Of a stretch of 64,000 nt of DNA, positions 46,508-56,163 are shown piece by piece. A model generated the notes under the pieces. It made no database searches. It was given only the letters and a program-made list of their open reading frames with translations, and had not been told where the DNA came from. The stretch is from the NCBI GenBank assembly GCA_902363675.1, contig CABJAV010000003.1, positions 124,001 to 188,000 of the forward strand, read 5' to 3'. Numbering within the stretch: the first letter of the stretch is position 1; every line of letters starts with the position of its first letter. Source of the DNA: Lachnospiraceae bacterium (GTDB lineage Bacteria; Bacillota; Clostridia; Lachnospirales; Lachnospiraceae). The position numbers were made by a program, and so were the translations under genes.

Positions 46508-48742
46508 TTAAATCTGAAATGTTGACAAAGCATCCAGCAGACTTTCTGCCTTAGAAGTCAGGCTCTGGGAAGCTTCATCCAGATTCTTGATTGCATCAAT
46601 CTGTGTACCAGCCGCATTGTGTACGGAAGAAGAACAAGCAGCTGTCTTTGACGATGCATCTGTAATACTCTCAATGGCTGTCAAGGTCTCATTTCGTGCC
46701 CCATTCATTTCCTGTACATTGTTGATGATCGTCTCCAAAGCTTGAAGGAGCTGAGCTACCAGCTCATCAATATGACGGAAAGATGCAGTGGTTTCTTCTA
46801 CCGCCCCAGACTGTGAACTTACAACCGTTTCGGCCTGTCTTGCAATTTCTACAACCTGTCCGGTCTTTCCAATAATTTCATTTACAATCAATGAAATCTG
46901 GGAAGAAGAGGCCAGGCACTGATCTGCAAGTTTACGGATTTCTTCTGCAACGACAGAGAATCCTCTTCCTGCTTCGCCGGCACGGGCTGCCTCAATGGAA
47001 GCATTCAAAGACAACAGATTTGTCTGTTCTGCAATCTCGTTAATTGCCGAAACAATATGTCCGATTGACTTTGATTTTTCTTCTAACTCTTCGATAGAAG
47101 TAATTACGTTTCTTGTAATTTCGGCTGTAGATTCTGCGCTCTTTGTCAAACTCTGTACGGATGAAATACCTGCGCTAATGGTTTCTCCGGTAATATTTGT
47201 AAGCTTTTCAATCTCATCAGCATTTGAACTTACATTATTAATCTTTCCAGAAAGCGAATCCATCTGATTCATGCAATTATCCGAGTTACTATCCAGTTTA
47301 TTTACGCCATCTTCGATTTCAACGACCGCACTCTGGATATTTTTAGACGTCTCCATAAATGTTCCGGAAGTCTGTGCCACATGGGCTGCTGCCACGCCGA
47401 CCTGTTCACTCACTTCATTGACATCCTTAATCAATGACTTCATATGTTCTACTGTATCGTTGACACCATCACACAATAATCCAAACTCATCTTTGTGCTT
47501 TGCGGTAAGTTTAACAGTCAGATCTCCGTTTGACACTTTGCGTAACTGGCGCAGAATATAGTGAATTGTTCCAGACATCTGTCTTGAAATAATAACGCCA
47601 AGAGCAAGAGCAAGAATCATACAGATAATGACCAATACGCTGGTCAGCTGCTTGATACCTGCGGACTGTTCCAAAAGACGGTCAGACGGAATCAAAGCCG
47701 TAACCATCAGATCTCCTGCAGACAATTTGCTGTATACAAACATATATTCTTTTCCCTGGAATGTAACCATCTGATTTCCGGAATCTGCCTTTCCATCAAA
47801 TGCTTTCTTATAGAAGCTCGTTCCATAAATAAGTGACTTGTCTGTGCTCACATTTCCATCTGAGAAAAATTCCTTACCATCCTGATCTGTAATCAGAGCA
47901 ACATATCCACCTTTTCCCGGATTCAATGACTGCATCGTTGAACGGATAAACTTGTCGCTGATATTAATAATCATCATTGCAGGCTGATTATTCATCTTCT
48001 TGGCGATACGGAAACAATAATTCTGAATATCCAGATCTAACACTTTATCCGCATCCTCATTTACACCAAAGAAATACCAGTTTGAAGCACTGCTGGTCGC
48101 AATCTTTCCCTGTTCGCATTTTGCATAGTCGCTATAAATATTTCTACCGTATACTTTGCCGTTTCCGTCTATAGTCTTTTTTTCATCTGCAATAATGAAA
48201 ACACTCTGCATCTTGCTGTCCAAAGCCATCTTATTCCGGAATCTGCTTTGATAGTCCTTACGAATAGAAGACTCATCATATGCATCGAGAAATTGTCCGA
48301 AATACTTACGTAGGTCGGATTCCGTCAGATAGGTCTTAAATTCATCTTTCTCACTGGTAATTACCAGATTAATATACTGCTGCATGGTATTAGCTGTCTG
48401 CTGTACTGATTCCTTATATGTATTTACAATGGCGCTTGATGCCTTATTATAAGAAACAATACCAAGTACCAGTACACCGACAACCGGCAACAGAAACGAT
48501 GCAATCAAACGCATCGCAATACTATGGTAAAATGGAATCTCCGACTTTTGTTTTGGTACTTTTTTCTTAGATTCTTTGGCTTTTACACCTTTTTTCCCTG
48601 TTGTCTTTGGGGCTTTTTCTTTCTTTGGTTTTGGAGCCTTTGCCGGTTTTGCAGACTTAACTTTCTTCACACGTACAGGCTTTTCTTTTTTCTTTTTCGT
48701 CTTTTCTTTCGAAATATTCTTCTTTTCTTCTGTATTATCCAT
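46508..48742 (-). CDS. methyl-accepting chemotaxis protein with lysine-rich N-terminal extension
   Basis: A 744-residue receptor. The first 70 residues form a very basic lysine/alanine/proline-rich cytoplasmic tail (runs such as KKKKEKPVRVKKVK). Then come a first membrane segment (about 76-100), an outer sensor domain of dCache type (about 105-355), a second segment (about 365-388), HAMP, and the long signalling coiled coil with the hairpin tip EIAEQTNLLSLNASIEAARA. The signalling half is standard. The basic tail is not part of the family and resembles histone H1 or Lys-rich nucleic-acid- or lipid-binding tails. No other chemotaxis or flagellar genes are near. Confidence 0.9.
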   Translation of the reverse strand: MDNTEEKKNISKEKTKKKKEKPVRVKKVKSAKPAKAPKPKKEKAPKTTGKKGVKAKESKKKVPKQKSEIPFYHSIAMRLIASFLLPVVGVLVLGIVSYNKASSAIVNTYKESVQQTANTMQQYINLVITSEKDEFKTYLTESDLRKYFGQFLDAYDESSIRKDYQSRFRNKMALDSKMQSVFIIADEKKTIDGNGKVYGRNIYSDYAKCEQGKIATSSASNWYFFGVNEDADKVLDLDIQNYCFRIAKKMNNQPAMMIINISDKFIRSTMQSLNPGKGGYVALITDQDGKEFFSDGNVSTDKSLIYGTSFYKKAFDGKADSGNQMVTFQGKEYMFVYSKLSAGDLMVTALIPSDRLLEQSAGIKQLTSVLVIICMILALALGVIISRQMSGTIHYILRQLRKVSNGDLTVKLTAKHKDEFGLLCDGVNDTVEHMKSLIKDVNEVSEQVGVAAAHVAQTSGTFMETSKNIQSAVVEIEDGVNKLDSNSDNCMNQMDSLSGKINNVSSNADEIEKLTNITGETISAGISSVQSLTKSAESTAEITRNVITSIEELEEKSKSIGHIVSAINEIAEQTNLLSLNASIEAARAGEAGRGFSVVAEEIRKLADQCLASSSQISLIVNEIIGKTGQVVEIARQAETVVSSQSGAVEETTASFRHIDELVAQLLQALETIINNVQEMNGARNETLTAIESITDASSKTAACSSSVHNAAGTQIDAIKNLDEASQSLTSKAESLLDALSTFQI

Positions 48743-48858
48743 GTCTTGTACGCCTCCATCAGGGACTATTTTTTATCGTACTTTATTACTATTAATATAC
48801 TATAATATGTCCAAAAAATCAATGAAGACCTTGCCTGATTTGTAACTTTTGTCAATAT

Positions 48859-50463
48859 CTACTCCTGTTTTGGTAATCGTACGATTGCAATACTTTTTGC
48901 TGGCATTTCTAATTGTCCCTGTGTAAGCCGAACCTCTTCCTTTGATTTCAGTGTAAGATATCCCACAAGTTCAGCATCTGCCAGTTGTGTATCGCCAATA
49001 TTTACAAAACTATTGCTGTCTCCCAGTTGGTATACAATTCCTATAGTACTTTTGTCATAAGTTTTTGTAATTGCAGCCACGGATCCATCGCACAGGCTAT
49101 CGATTTTTTCGATTGTTCCCCGGGCAATTTCCGGATTTTCATTTCTCAGGCGAAGCGCACGTTTATAATAATTCAAAATAGAATCCTCATCCTGCTCCTG
49201 CACGTCCACTCCCTCAAAAGAAGATTCAATTCCCTGGTCCATATCTGCCGGTCCATCCGTCATGCCTGTATTGTCCGTCTTTGACCACACCATTGGAATT
49301 CGTTTATTCTCGTCTTTCGTTCCGGCACTATTCATTCCGATTTCTTCTCCATAGTATACAAACGGACTTCCGTTCATTGTCATCAAAAGTCCTGCTGCTA
49401 CTTTTATCTTCTCCGGATCATTGACAAGAACATTTGCGATACGTCCCATATCATGATTTGTCAAAAATGGAGCATCAATATAATCCGGATTCTTAGCCGA
49501 GAAATCCTGCTGATATTTTAACATTGCATTGACCAGAATATTCGGGTCTCCCTTTCTCGTCGCAGAAACAAGTTTTCCCTTTGCTGTCCCCGCATCGAAA
49601 TTGAACATACTCGGTGTTTCGCTTCCATAATAATCTGCGATAACATTTTCACTTGCCCATACTTCGGATACCATATAAAAATCCGGGTTCCTTTTTTTGC
49701 AGTAAGTATAGTACCAATTCAAAACATCACTGTTGGCAACTGTGGCATTTTCTGTATAATGCATGGCTGCGTCCATACGGAATCCATCCACTCCCAAATC
49801 CATCCAGTAATCCGCAATATTCTCAAATTCTTTGCGGACAGCATCATTTTCCATATTCAGATCCGGCATTTCTGACCAGAAAGAACCTTCATACCACCAA
49901 TTCGTTGTTCCCGGAACCTGATAATATGTCTGGCTCACCTTCTCATTAGAGAAATTGTAATAGCCTGCATATGGGCATACCGACAGATCCGGCTGCTCTC
50001 CATCTTTTAATCCAGCCAGATATTCACATGCCTGCGTAAACCACGGATGTTTCGATGAACTGTGGTTCATAACAAGATCAATCACAAGACGAATACCTTT
50101 TTCATGACAGGCATCTACAAGCTTTTTGAAATCTTCTGCCGTTCCGTATGCCGAATCTACATTTTCGTAATCTTCTACATCATATTTATGATACGTCGGC
50201 GAAGGCATGATTGGCATAAGCCAGATACCATTGCATCCCAGATCCGTAATATAATCCAGTTTTTCTGTCACACCATTTAAGTCTCCCATGCCATCTCCAT
50301 CGCTGTCGTAGAATGAGCCGACAAAAATCTCATAATAATTGCGGTAATTGTCATCTATAATATTCAGATTGGCATCGTCATCGCCACCGGAAAACATGCA
50401 CCCGGTCAGCATTGAAAACAATAACGCCAGCACGACCAGTGTCGAAATGATTCTTTTTTTCAT
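48859..50463 (-). CDS. GH13 alpha-amylase family lipoprotein
   Basis: A 534-residue secreted lipoprotein: signal peptide with lipobox LTGC (cysteine at about 22), then a GH13 barrel. The conserved regions are DLVMNH, DGFRMDAAMHY (nucleophile aspartate), VSEVWA (acid/base glutamate) and FLTNHDMGR. A short beta-domain ends the protein. It would cut starch or maltodextrin at the cell surface, and the products would enter through the MalEFG system encoded upstream in the same direction. An aspartate-rich YDSDGDGMGDL is the calcium site. Confidence 0.9.
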   Translation of the reverse strand: MKKRIISTLVVLALLFSMLTGCMFSGGDDDANLNIIDDNYRNYYEIFVGSFYDSDGDGMGDLNGVTEKLDYITDLGCNGIWLMPIMPSPTYHKYDVEDYENVDSAYGTAEDFKKLVDACHEKGIRLVIDLVMNHSSSKHPWFTQACEYLAGLKDGEQPDLSVCPYAGYYNFSNEKVSQTYYQVPGTTNWWYEGSFWSEMPDLNMENDAVRKEFENIADYWMDLGVDGFRMDAAMHYTENATVANSDVLNWYYTYCKKRNPDFYMVSEVWASENVIADYYGSETPSMFNFDAGTAKGKLVSATRKGDPNILVNAMLKYQQDFSAKNPDYIDAPFLTNHDMGRIANVLVNDPEKIKVAAGLLMTMNGSPFVYYGEEIGMNSAGTKDENKRIPMVWSKTDNTGMTDGPADMDQGIESSFEGVDVQEQDEDSILNYYKRALRLRNENPEIARGTIEKIDSLCDGSVAAITKTYDKSTIGIVYQLGDSNSFVNIGDTQLADAELVGYLTLKSKEEVRLTQGQLEMPAKSIAIVRLPKQE

Positions 50464-50483
50464 ATAATTTTCTCCTAATCATT

Positions 50484-50527
50484 GAACATCAGCCCCTGCA
50501 TAATTTGCTTTCAGCAAATAGGCTGAC
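50484..50527 (-). repeat. intercistronic stem-loop related to the 3.5-kb tandem repeats
   Basis: GAACATCAGCCC, an inner stem TTTGCT/AGCAAA and GGCTGAC repeat the design of the units at 3494-3654. The inner stem differs from those units (ATTGCC/GGCAAT) but is changed on both sides so pairing is kept. It again lies in the transcript just before a ribosome site, here that of the amylase. Confidence 0.7.
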
Positions 50528-50537
50528 AATATCTAAA

Positions 50538-50568
50538 ACAGGCTGGCGATCAACAATCGCCAGCCTGT
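50538..50568 (-). terminator. hairpin after malG
   Basis: A perfect 13-bp stem, ACAGGCTGGCGAT (50538-50550) and its complement (50556-50568), followed on the minus strand by TTTTAG and on the plus strand by CTTTTTG. On the minus strand it probably gives partial termination before the amylase gene. Confidence 0.75.
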
Positions 50569-50585
50569 CTTTTTGTAAATACTTA

Positions 50586-51473
50586 TTAACCCTTTACAGC
50601 ACCTGTCAGTCCATCTACATAGAACTTCTGCATGAAGATGAAAAGAATAGCTATCGGAATAGATACAACAACTGCGGCTGCAGCCCATCTTGTAAACCAT
50701 CCGTTTACAAACTCTTTCTCCAGCATATTGTACAGGAGAAGTGATACCGTCCAATACTTATCCTTTGGTCCAACAATGACACGTACAAATACGAAGTCAA
50801 GCCATGGAGCAAGGAATGCCGTAAGGATCGTATATACAACGATTGGTTTACTGAGCGGAAGGATGATCTTGTAAAATACCTGGAACTGATTACATCCATC
50901 CAGAATCGCTGCCTCTGACAGAGACTTTGGTACCGTATCAAAGAATCCCTTTGCGATATAAAATCCAACACCAGATCCTGCAGAATAAATCAGAATCAGA
51001 GCGATACGAAGCCCACTTCCCTCGGTCAGTCCAACTGCTTTTAAAATAAAGTATACTGCAACCATGGACATGAATGCCGGGAACAATCCAAGGATCATTG
51101 CCAGATTCATAAATGCTTTACGCATTCTAAAGCGCAGTCTTGACATACAGTAAGATACACTCAGTACGAATGTCGTTGAAATCAAGCATGAAAAAATGGA
51201 AATGATCAGCGTATTCATAAAAGCTCTCGGGAAGTTCAACAATGTTGTCTCCGTAAAGAGTCTCTTATAGTTATTAAATGTCAGTTCTTTTGGGAAGAAG
51301 TATGCAGTATATGCACCACTTTCCCCTCGCAAACTTGTCATGATAATCCAGAAAATCGGGAATAACCAGATCACTACCAGGATGGCAAGGATTATATGTA
51401 CCAATGAATTTTTTGCAATTTTCTTTGCCCGGCCAGCGGTCATAGGGCGTTTGCTTACTTTTGCACTGCTCAT
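50586..51473 (-). CDS. malG: maltose/maltodextrin ABC transporter permease MalG
   Basis: A 295-residue permease with six membrane segments. The EAA loop that contacts the ATPase is LSEAAILDGCNQFQVFYKI. Its ATG overlaps the malF stop codon by one base. It forms the channel with MalF. Confidence 0.93.
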   Translation of the reverse strand: MSSAKVSKRPMTAGRAKKIAKNSLVHIILAILVVIWLFPIFWIIMTSLRGESGAYTAYFFPKELTFNNYKRLFTETTLLNFPRAFMNTLIISIFSCLISTTFVLSVSYCMSRLRFRMRKAFMNLAMILGLFPAFMSMVAVYFILKAVGLTEGSGLRIALILIYSAGSGVGFYIAKGFFDTVPKSLSEAAILDGCNQFQVFYKIILPLSKPIVVYTILTAFLAPWLDFVFVRVIVGPKDKYWTVSLLLYNMLEKEFVNGWFTRWAAAAVVVSIPIAILFIFMQKFYVDGLTGAVKG

Positions 51474-52846
51474 TACATGAATCCCTCCTCATCTTTGTAT
51501 GCTTTCGTATTTCTATAGGTGACTAATGCCACAATAGAAAGAACGACGAATGTTAAGATACCAATCACGGCACCGATGTTGTAATACTGATAATCAACGG
51601 TTAACTTGTACAGCCATGTTACCAGTAAGTCTGTCTTACCTGCGGTCTCTCCGACTGGTGTAGGCTTTCCTGCAGATAACAGATAGATAACGTTGAAGTT
51701 ATTGATGTTACCTGTGAACTGTGTAATGATATAAGGTCCCATAATAAACATAATATATGGCAATGTAATTTTGTGGAAAATCTGTGCGGCATTGGCACCA
51801 TCAATCTTGGCTGCCTCATACAACTCTGCCGGTACATTCTGCAATACACCGGTAACCTGAAGCATGGTGTACGGAATACCAACCCAGCAGTTAATTAAAA
51901 TAACCGATACACGCGCCCACATCGTATTGGTCCAGAACGGAAGCGGATTCTGGATAAGTCCCCACTCCATCAGCAGGTTGTTGATCGCCCCATGTTCCTG
52001 AAGCATCTGTCTCATAACCAGTAAAGATACAAACTGTGGTACTGCAATGGAAATAACAAAACAGGTACGCCAGAATGCTTTGCACTTTGTCTCTTTGCGG
52101 TTGATGACAATCGCAAGGATCAGTCCCAGGAAGTTACATAAGAATGTAGCACATACTGCCCAGACAATGGTCCATCCTAAAACCCTCCAGAATGTCTTGC
52201 CTATCTTTCCGCCAAGTCCAAGTACCGTCTTAAAGTTCGCCAATCCAACCCAGTCAAACAAGGTCAGATGCTTGTTGATCGTAGAATAATTGGTAAATGC
52301 CATTGGAATCATGAATAACAATGGTAAAACTGTAAAAATAAGAATTCCCATCAATGGGAGAAACATTAATGTCTTGTATAAATTTTTATCAAATAAACTT
52401 TTGACATCCTTGCCAAAAGAATTGATTTCTTTTCCCTCTTTTGCGAGGCACTCTGCCATATATGCGCTTCTTAAATTTTCAGCCCACATATAAATAAATA
52501 AAAGAGTGATCGCAATCGTAGCAACACCGTATAACAACAATAATACGGAATTGTCACCCTGTACATACTCATATATCTGTTTCTGTTCATTAAATACCTC
52601 TTCCTGTTTTCTCCATCCTAATGAAGGAAGCATGGAAAGATAATATGCACCTGCATTGACCATAAACATAATATAGCCAATCTCAATTGCCAAAAAAATT
52701 AAACCTTTGATAATCTGCTTGTGGGCGATGTTTCCCAATCCCATTATAAGCGCTGATAACTTAACTGCAGCCCCGCCCTTCGTAAGCGCATTGGATACAG
52801 TGTACGGTGTAGCGAAGTCCGACTTCTTTTTGTTTGCACCTATCAT
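51473..52846 (-). CDS. malF: maltose/maltodextrin ABC transporter permease MalF
   Basis: A 457-residue permease. The N-terminal part contains extra membrane segments and an outer loop (about 60-115), then the transport core with the EAA loop ELYEAAKIDGANAAQIFHKI. The start at 52846 follows GGGAGGA; the frame to 52870 begins within that site. It follows malE after a 124-bp spacer that contains a stem-loop. Confidence 0.93.
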   Translation of the reverse strand: MIGANKKKSDFATPYTVSNALTKGGAAVKLSALIMGLGNIAHKQIIKGLIFLAIEIGYIMFMVNAGAYYLSMLPSLGWRKQEEVFNEQKQIYEYVQGDNSVLLLLYGVATIAITLLFIYMWAENLRSAYMAECLAKEGKEINSFGKDVKSLFDKNLYKTLMFLPLMGILIFTVLPLLFMIPMAFTNYSTINKHLTLFDWVGLANFKTVLGLGGKIGKTFWRVLGWTIVWAVCATFLCNFLGLILAIVINRKETKCKAFWRTCFVISIAVPQFVSLLVMRQMLQEHGAINNLLMEWGLIQNPLPFWTNTMWARVSVILINCWVGIPYTMLQVTGVLQNVPAELYEAAKIDGANAAQIFHKITLPYIMFIMGPYIITQFTGNINNFNVIYLLSAGKPTPVGETAGKTDLLVTWLYKLTVDYQYYNIGAVIGILTFVVLSIVALVTYRNTKAYKDEEGFM

Positions 52847-52898
52847 ACTTATCCTCCCGGCACATCTCACTGCGCCAAATTAATATGCTAATTTATTC

Positions 52899-52930
52899 CA
52901 AGGCTTCAGGGAAACATCCCCAAAGCCTTG
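52899..52930 (-). other. stem-loop between malE and malF
   Basis: CAAGGCTT and AAGCCTTG enclose a second GGG/CCC pair. No U-run follows on the minus strand. A stem at this place commonly protects the abundant binding-protein mRNA, keeping MalE in excess over the permeases. Confidence 0.65.
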
Positions 52931-52970
52931 AAATTGTTTATTTATTTGCTTGTACCCTGCAAATGATTGA

Positions 52971-54257
52971 TTACTCTGTAAGTGAGCTGTTTAACTGCTC
53001 ATTGAGTGCTTCTGTCTTCTCTTTTGCATTGTCAGCTGTAATCTGTCCTTCAGCACCGTGTACGAATGCATCACCGAATGGTGTAGATGCATCCCAGTAA
53101 GCCTGCATTGGGATGATTGGCTGAGCGATAGAGCAATTTGCTGCTATGTTTGCCAAAGCTGATGCAACTGCATCCTTGGCAACTTCTTCGTTAGAAACAA
53201 GGTTTGTATTAACAGGAGCCTGCTTTCTTAACTCAAAATGCTTTAACTGTGCGTCTTCGCTTCCTAAGTATGCAGCAAGCTTAACAGCAACTTCCTGATT
53301 CTTGCAGTTCGGGTTAACACCAATAGCCTTAGAACCAAGGAATGCCTTCAGCTGGCAGTCTTTTCCATCAACCTTGATTGTAGGAAGGGTTGCAACACCA
53401 ACGTTCTCCTCACCAAGGTTCTTAACTACTGCATCATAGTTCCAGTTACCATTGAAGTAAGCATTTACAGATCCATCCTTTAATCCGGCAAGACCAATGG
53501 ATCCATCGTGATCGTCCATTACGAAATTCTTGTTGTTGAATAAGTCAACAATGTACTTTGTTACTGCTACAGCGTTGTCTCCGCCGAAGTCATATCCCTT
53601 GGATGCATCTGTACCATCTCCGAAGATTGTACATCCGTTTGCTGCATAGAAGGAAGCAAGATACCAGCCGTTGTCAAATGGGAAAGAAACTTTTCCTTTC
53701 TCAAGCATTGTATCAAGGCTCTTTACATCATCTTCTGAGAAGACTCTCTTATCATAATACATAAACCATGTATTTGGTGTATAAGGAACACCATAAATAT
53801 CTCCGTTGTATGTAACAGTTGCTGCCATAGCTTCTGGGTTAGAGCTCTTAACATATTCTGCTACATCTCCACCAAGCTTTGTTAATGCTCCGGCATCAAC
53901 CAGCTGAGCAATCTGGTCATTTGCAAACATGAATACATCCGCTGCACTTGCAGGATCCTGTAATACGGTGTCTTTTGCATCAGACTCTGAACATGTTACA
54001 TAATCAAATGTAATGTTCCACTCCGGATGTTCCTCGTTAAATGCCTCACACTCTGTCTTTAACCATGCCCCCTGTGCATCATCCTGATCCTCGGAAGGTC
54101 CCATAACTGTAAGTTTTACGTCCTGAGTCTCAACCTTATCATTGCTTGCTGATCCACCCTGTGTGTCATTTGTTGTTCCCTTGTCGCTGCCACATCCAGC
54201 AAACATAGTAGCTGTCATTGTTGCAACGAGCATTGCTGATAATACTTTCTTTTTCAT
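52971..54257 (-). CDS. malE: maltose/maltodextrin-binding lipoprotein MalE
   Basis: A 428-residue solute-binding lipoprotein of the family 1 (MalE) type. The lipobox is FAGC (cysteine near 22), followed by an asparagine/serine/threonine linker. Mature features include FMYYDKRVFSEDDV and AFLGSKAIGVNP. It catches maltodextrins at the membrane for MalFG. Part of the coding sequence shows the biased codon use of highly expressed genes. Confidence 0.92.
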   Translation of the reverse strand: MKKKVLSAMLVATMTATMFAGCGSDKGTTNDTQGGSASNDKVETQDVKLTVMGPSEDQDDAQGAWLKTECEAFNEEHPEWNITFDYVTCSESDAKDTVLQDPASAADVFMFANDQIAQLVDAGALTKLGGDVAEYVKSSNPEAMAATVTYNGDIYGVPYTPNTWFMYYDKRVFSEDDVKSLDTMLEKGKVSFPFDNGWYLASFYAANGCTIFGDGTDASKGYDFGGDNAVAVTKYIVDLFNNKNFVMDDHDGSIGLAGLKDGSVNAYFNGNWNYDAVVKNLGEENVGVATLPTIKVDGKDCQLKAFLGSKAIGVNPNCKNQEVAVKLAAYLGSEDAQLKHFELRKQAPVNTNLVSNEEVAKDAVASALANIAANCSIAQPIIPMQAYWDASTPFGDAFVHGAEGQITADNAKEKTEALNEQLNSSLTE

Positions 54258-54347
54258 AGTCTTCCTCTCCTTTTTTTAATGATAAGTCAAAAGTATATAT
54301 AAAACGCCATCCGCGCCTTATATCAATATGTAAGAATCTGTTGATTC

Positions 54348-55856
54348 CTATCTGCGGTACACAGCCGCAAGATTGCGGATCCATGCACGTCTTCCGGCTT
54401 CCAACTGTTCTTTGTTCAGTCTCCATCGCCAGTTATATCCCACCGTTGCCGGCTGATTCATTCTCGCTTCATTCCCCAATTTCAGGAAATCCTGCATCTG
54501 AATAATCGCAATATCTGCAATACTTGCATATGCACATCGAATCAATCCGTCAACGATTTCTCCTCTGTCTTTGATATTGAGATATTCGTAGAGATAAGCC
54601 AGTTCATATTCTGTCTTATTTCTAAAGTATCCAACGATTGTCTCGTTGTCATGGGTTCCGGCATACACAACCATGTGCGGATCCGGATAATTGTGTGGCA
54701 GATGTTCATTGGCGGTATCACCATCAAACGCAAACATCAGCACCTTTGTTCCATACCATCCTGTCTTGGATAAGAGTTTCTTCACTCCCGGTATCAAAGC
54801 CTTTCCTCCAAGATCATCGGCGATCACTGGTGTTCCATCTAATACGGAATTGATTGCTTCCACCAGTTTTCTTCCCGGTCCTTTCATCCATTTGCCAACA
54901 GATGTGTCTTCCGCGTCTTTCGGAACCATGTAATTTTTCACGAATCCGGTAAAGTGGTCAATGCGAATAACATCAAACAGCTTTGCATTCATTGCAATTC
55001 GTTTTTTCCACCAGTCAAACCCATCCGCTTCCATGTTCTTCCAGTCATATAATGGGTTGCCCCAAATCTGACCCGTTTCGGAAAACTTATCCGGAACTGC
55101 GGCTGCAACATATGTTGCCTCTCCGTTTTCGTCCAATCGGAACTGCTCCGGGTGCAGCCATACATCCGCGCTGTCCAAACCGATAAAAAATGATACATCT
55201 CCAATCAGCTGTACGCCTTTTGCATTGGCATATTCCCTAAGCCTTGACCACTGTCCAAAGAACTTGTATTGACAAAACGCCCAAAACCTGATGTTATTAT
55301 ACAATGCTTTTCGGCATTTTGCAAGCGCAACCGGTTGTTTTTTTTTAATTTTTTCCGGCCAGTTTTGCCAGCGTTCATTTCCGTTGGTCTCTTTCAGTGC
55401 CATAAAGAGGCCGTAATCTTCGATCCAATCAGCATTTTCTTTCAAAAAATGCTGATATCCGGAATCGCTTTCGTCAAAACGCTCAAACGCCTGATGCAAT
55501 ACCCGGAACCGATTGTCAAACAATGTTGCATAATCGATGGTCGATTCATCCAGACCCCAGTTATAACAACTGATTTCGTCCTTTGTCAGCAATCCGTCTT
55601 CTATGAGTTCGTCCAGATCAATCAGATATGGACTTCCAGCGAATGCTGACATCGTCTGATACGGGCTGTCGCCATAACTTGTAGGACCAACCGGAAGTAT
55701 CTGCCAGTATTTCTGTTTCAAATCTACCAGAAGGTCAACAAACTGTCTGGCTGCATCTCCCAAAGTACCAATACCGTACGGTGACGGAAGACTTGATACT
55801 GCAAGGAGGATTCCCGAACCTCTGGTTACTTCTTGTACTTCCAACTTATTTTCCAC
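54348..55856 (-). CDS. malQ: 4-alpha-glucanotransferase (GH77)
   Basis: A 502-residue amylomaltase that rearranges alpha-1,4-glucans in the cytoplasm. GH77 features are LAVSSLPSPYGIGTLGDAA, VIRIDHFTGF (nucleophile aspartate) and GTHDNETIVG (third aspartate). In the acid/base motif, normally A/G-E-D-L-G, this protein has ADDLGGK, so the usual catalytic glutamate is replaced by aspartate. It is the first gene of the mal operon, with its own promoter upstream. Confidence 0.92.
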   Translation of the reverse strand: MENKLEVQEVTRGSGILLAVSSLPSPYGIGTLGDAARQFVDLLVDLKQKYWQILPVGPTSYGDSPYQTMSAFAGSPYLIDLDELIEDGLLTKDEISCYNWGLDESTIDYATLFDNRFRVLHQAFERFDESDSGYQHFLKENADWIEDYGLFMALKETNGNERWQNWPEKIKKKQPVALAKCRKALYNNIRFWAFCQYKFFGQWSRLREYANAKGVQLIGDVSFFIGLDSADVWLHPEQFRLDENGEATYVAAAVPDKFSETGQIWGNPLYDWKNMEADGFDWWKKRIAMNAKLFDVIRIDHFTGFVKNYMVPKDAEDTSVGKWMKGPGRKLVEAINSVLDGTPVIADDLGGKALIPGVKKLLSKTGWYGTKVLMFAFDGDTANEHLPHNYPDPHMVVYAGTHDNETIVGYFRNKTEYELAYLYEYLNIKDRGEIVDGLIRCAYASIADIAIIQMQDFLKLGNEARMNQPATVGYNWRWRLNKEQLEAGRRAWIRNLAAVYRR

Positions 55857-55901
55857 CTTGTCTCACGAACGTTTTCTATATTATTTTCATCATACTCCCC
55901 T

Positions 55902-55979
55902 ATGTTGAAACGCTTCGAAAACTTTTTCGTGTTTTTTCGTATCTGAGCTTATTTTAGAATCTGAGTGGCATTTTGTCAA
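55902..55979 (-). promoter_or_regulatory. mal operon promoter and candidate MalR operator
   Basis: TTGACA (55974-55979), 17 bp, TAAAAT (55951-55956) form a strong promoter on the minus strand. About 20-40 bp after the start site lies TTTTCGAAGCGTTTCAAC (55904-55921 complement), which resembles LacI-family operators with a central CG. Confidence 0.7.
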
Positions 55980-56066
55980 CGATTTATGGTACTTCCGAAT
56001 CATTTTTTCCGTTTTCAACGTATTTATTTGTACATTTTTGTGCATTTTTACTACAATATCTATGTA

Positions 56067-56123
56067 ATGTTTCGAAAATATTTTATTGAAACATTTGCAA
56101 TGGTTTAAGACAATGGATATAAT
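56067..56123 (+). promoter_or_regulatory. malR promoter with adjoining palindrome
   Basis: TTGCAA (56095-56100), 17 bp, TATAAT (56118-56123) is a good promoter. Directly upstream, ATGTTTC (56067-56073) and GAAACAT (56088-56094) form an inverted repeat that shares TTTCGAAAA with the mal operon site, a likely autoregulatory operator. Confidence 0.65.
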
Positions 56124-56163
56124 AATAACTGATAGTTACAAACACATATATAAGGAGAAACCA

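Noticed and set aside
55900..55925. Catabolite control (cre) site at the mal operon
   Set aside because: The sequence has a central CG and flanking GAAA/TTCG but does not align with the cre consensus without a gap. A MalR-type operator is more likely.
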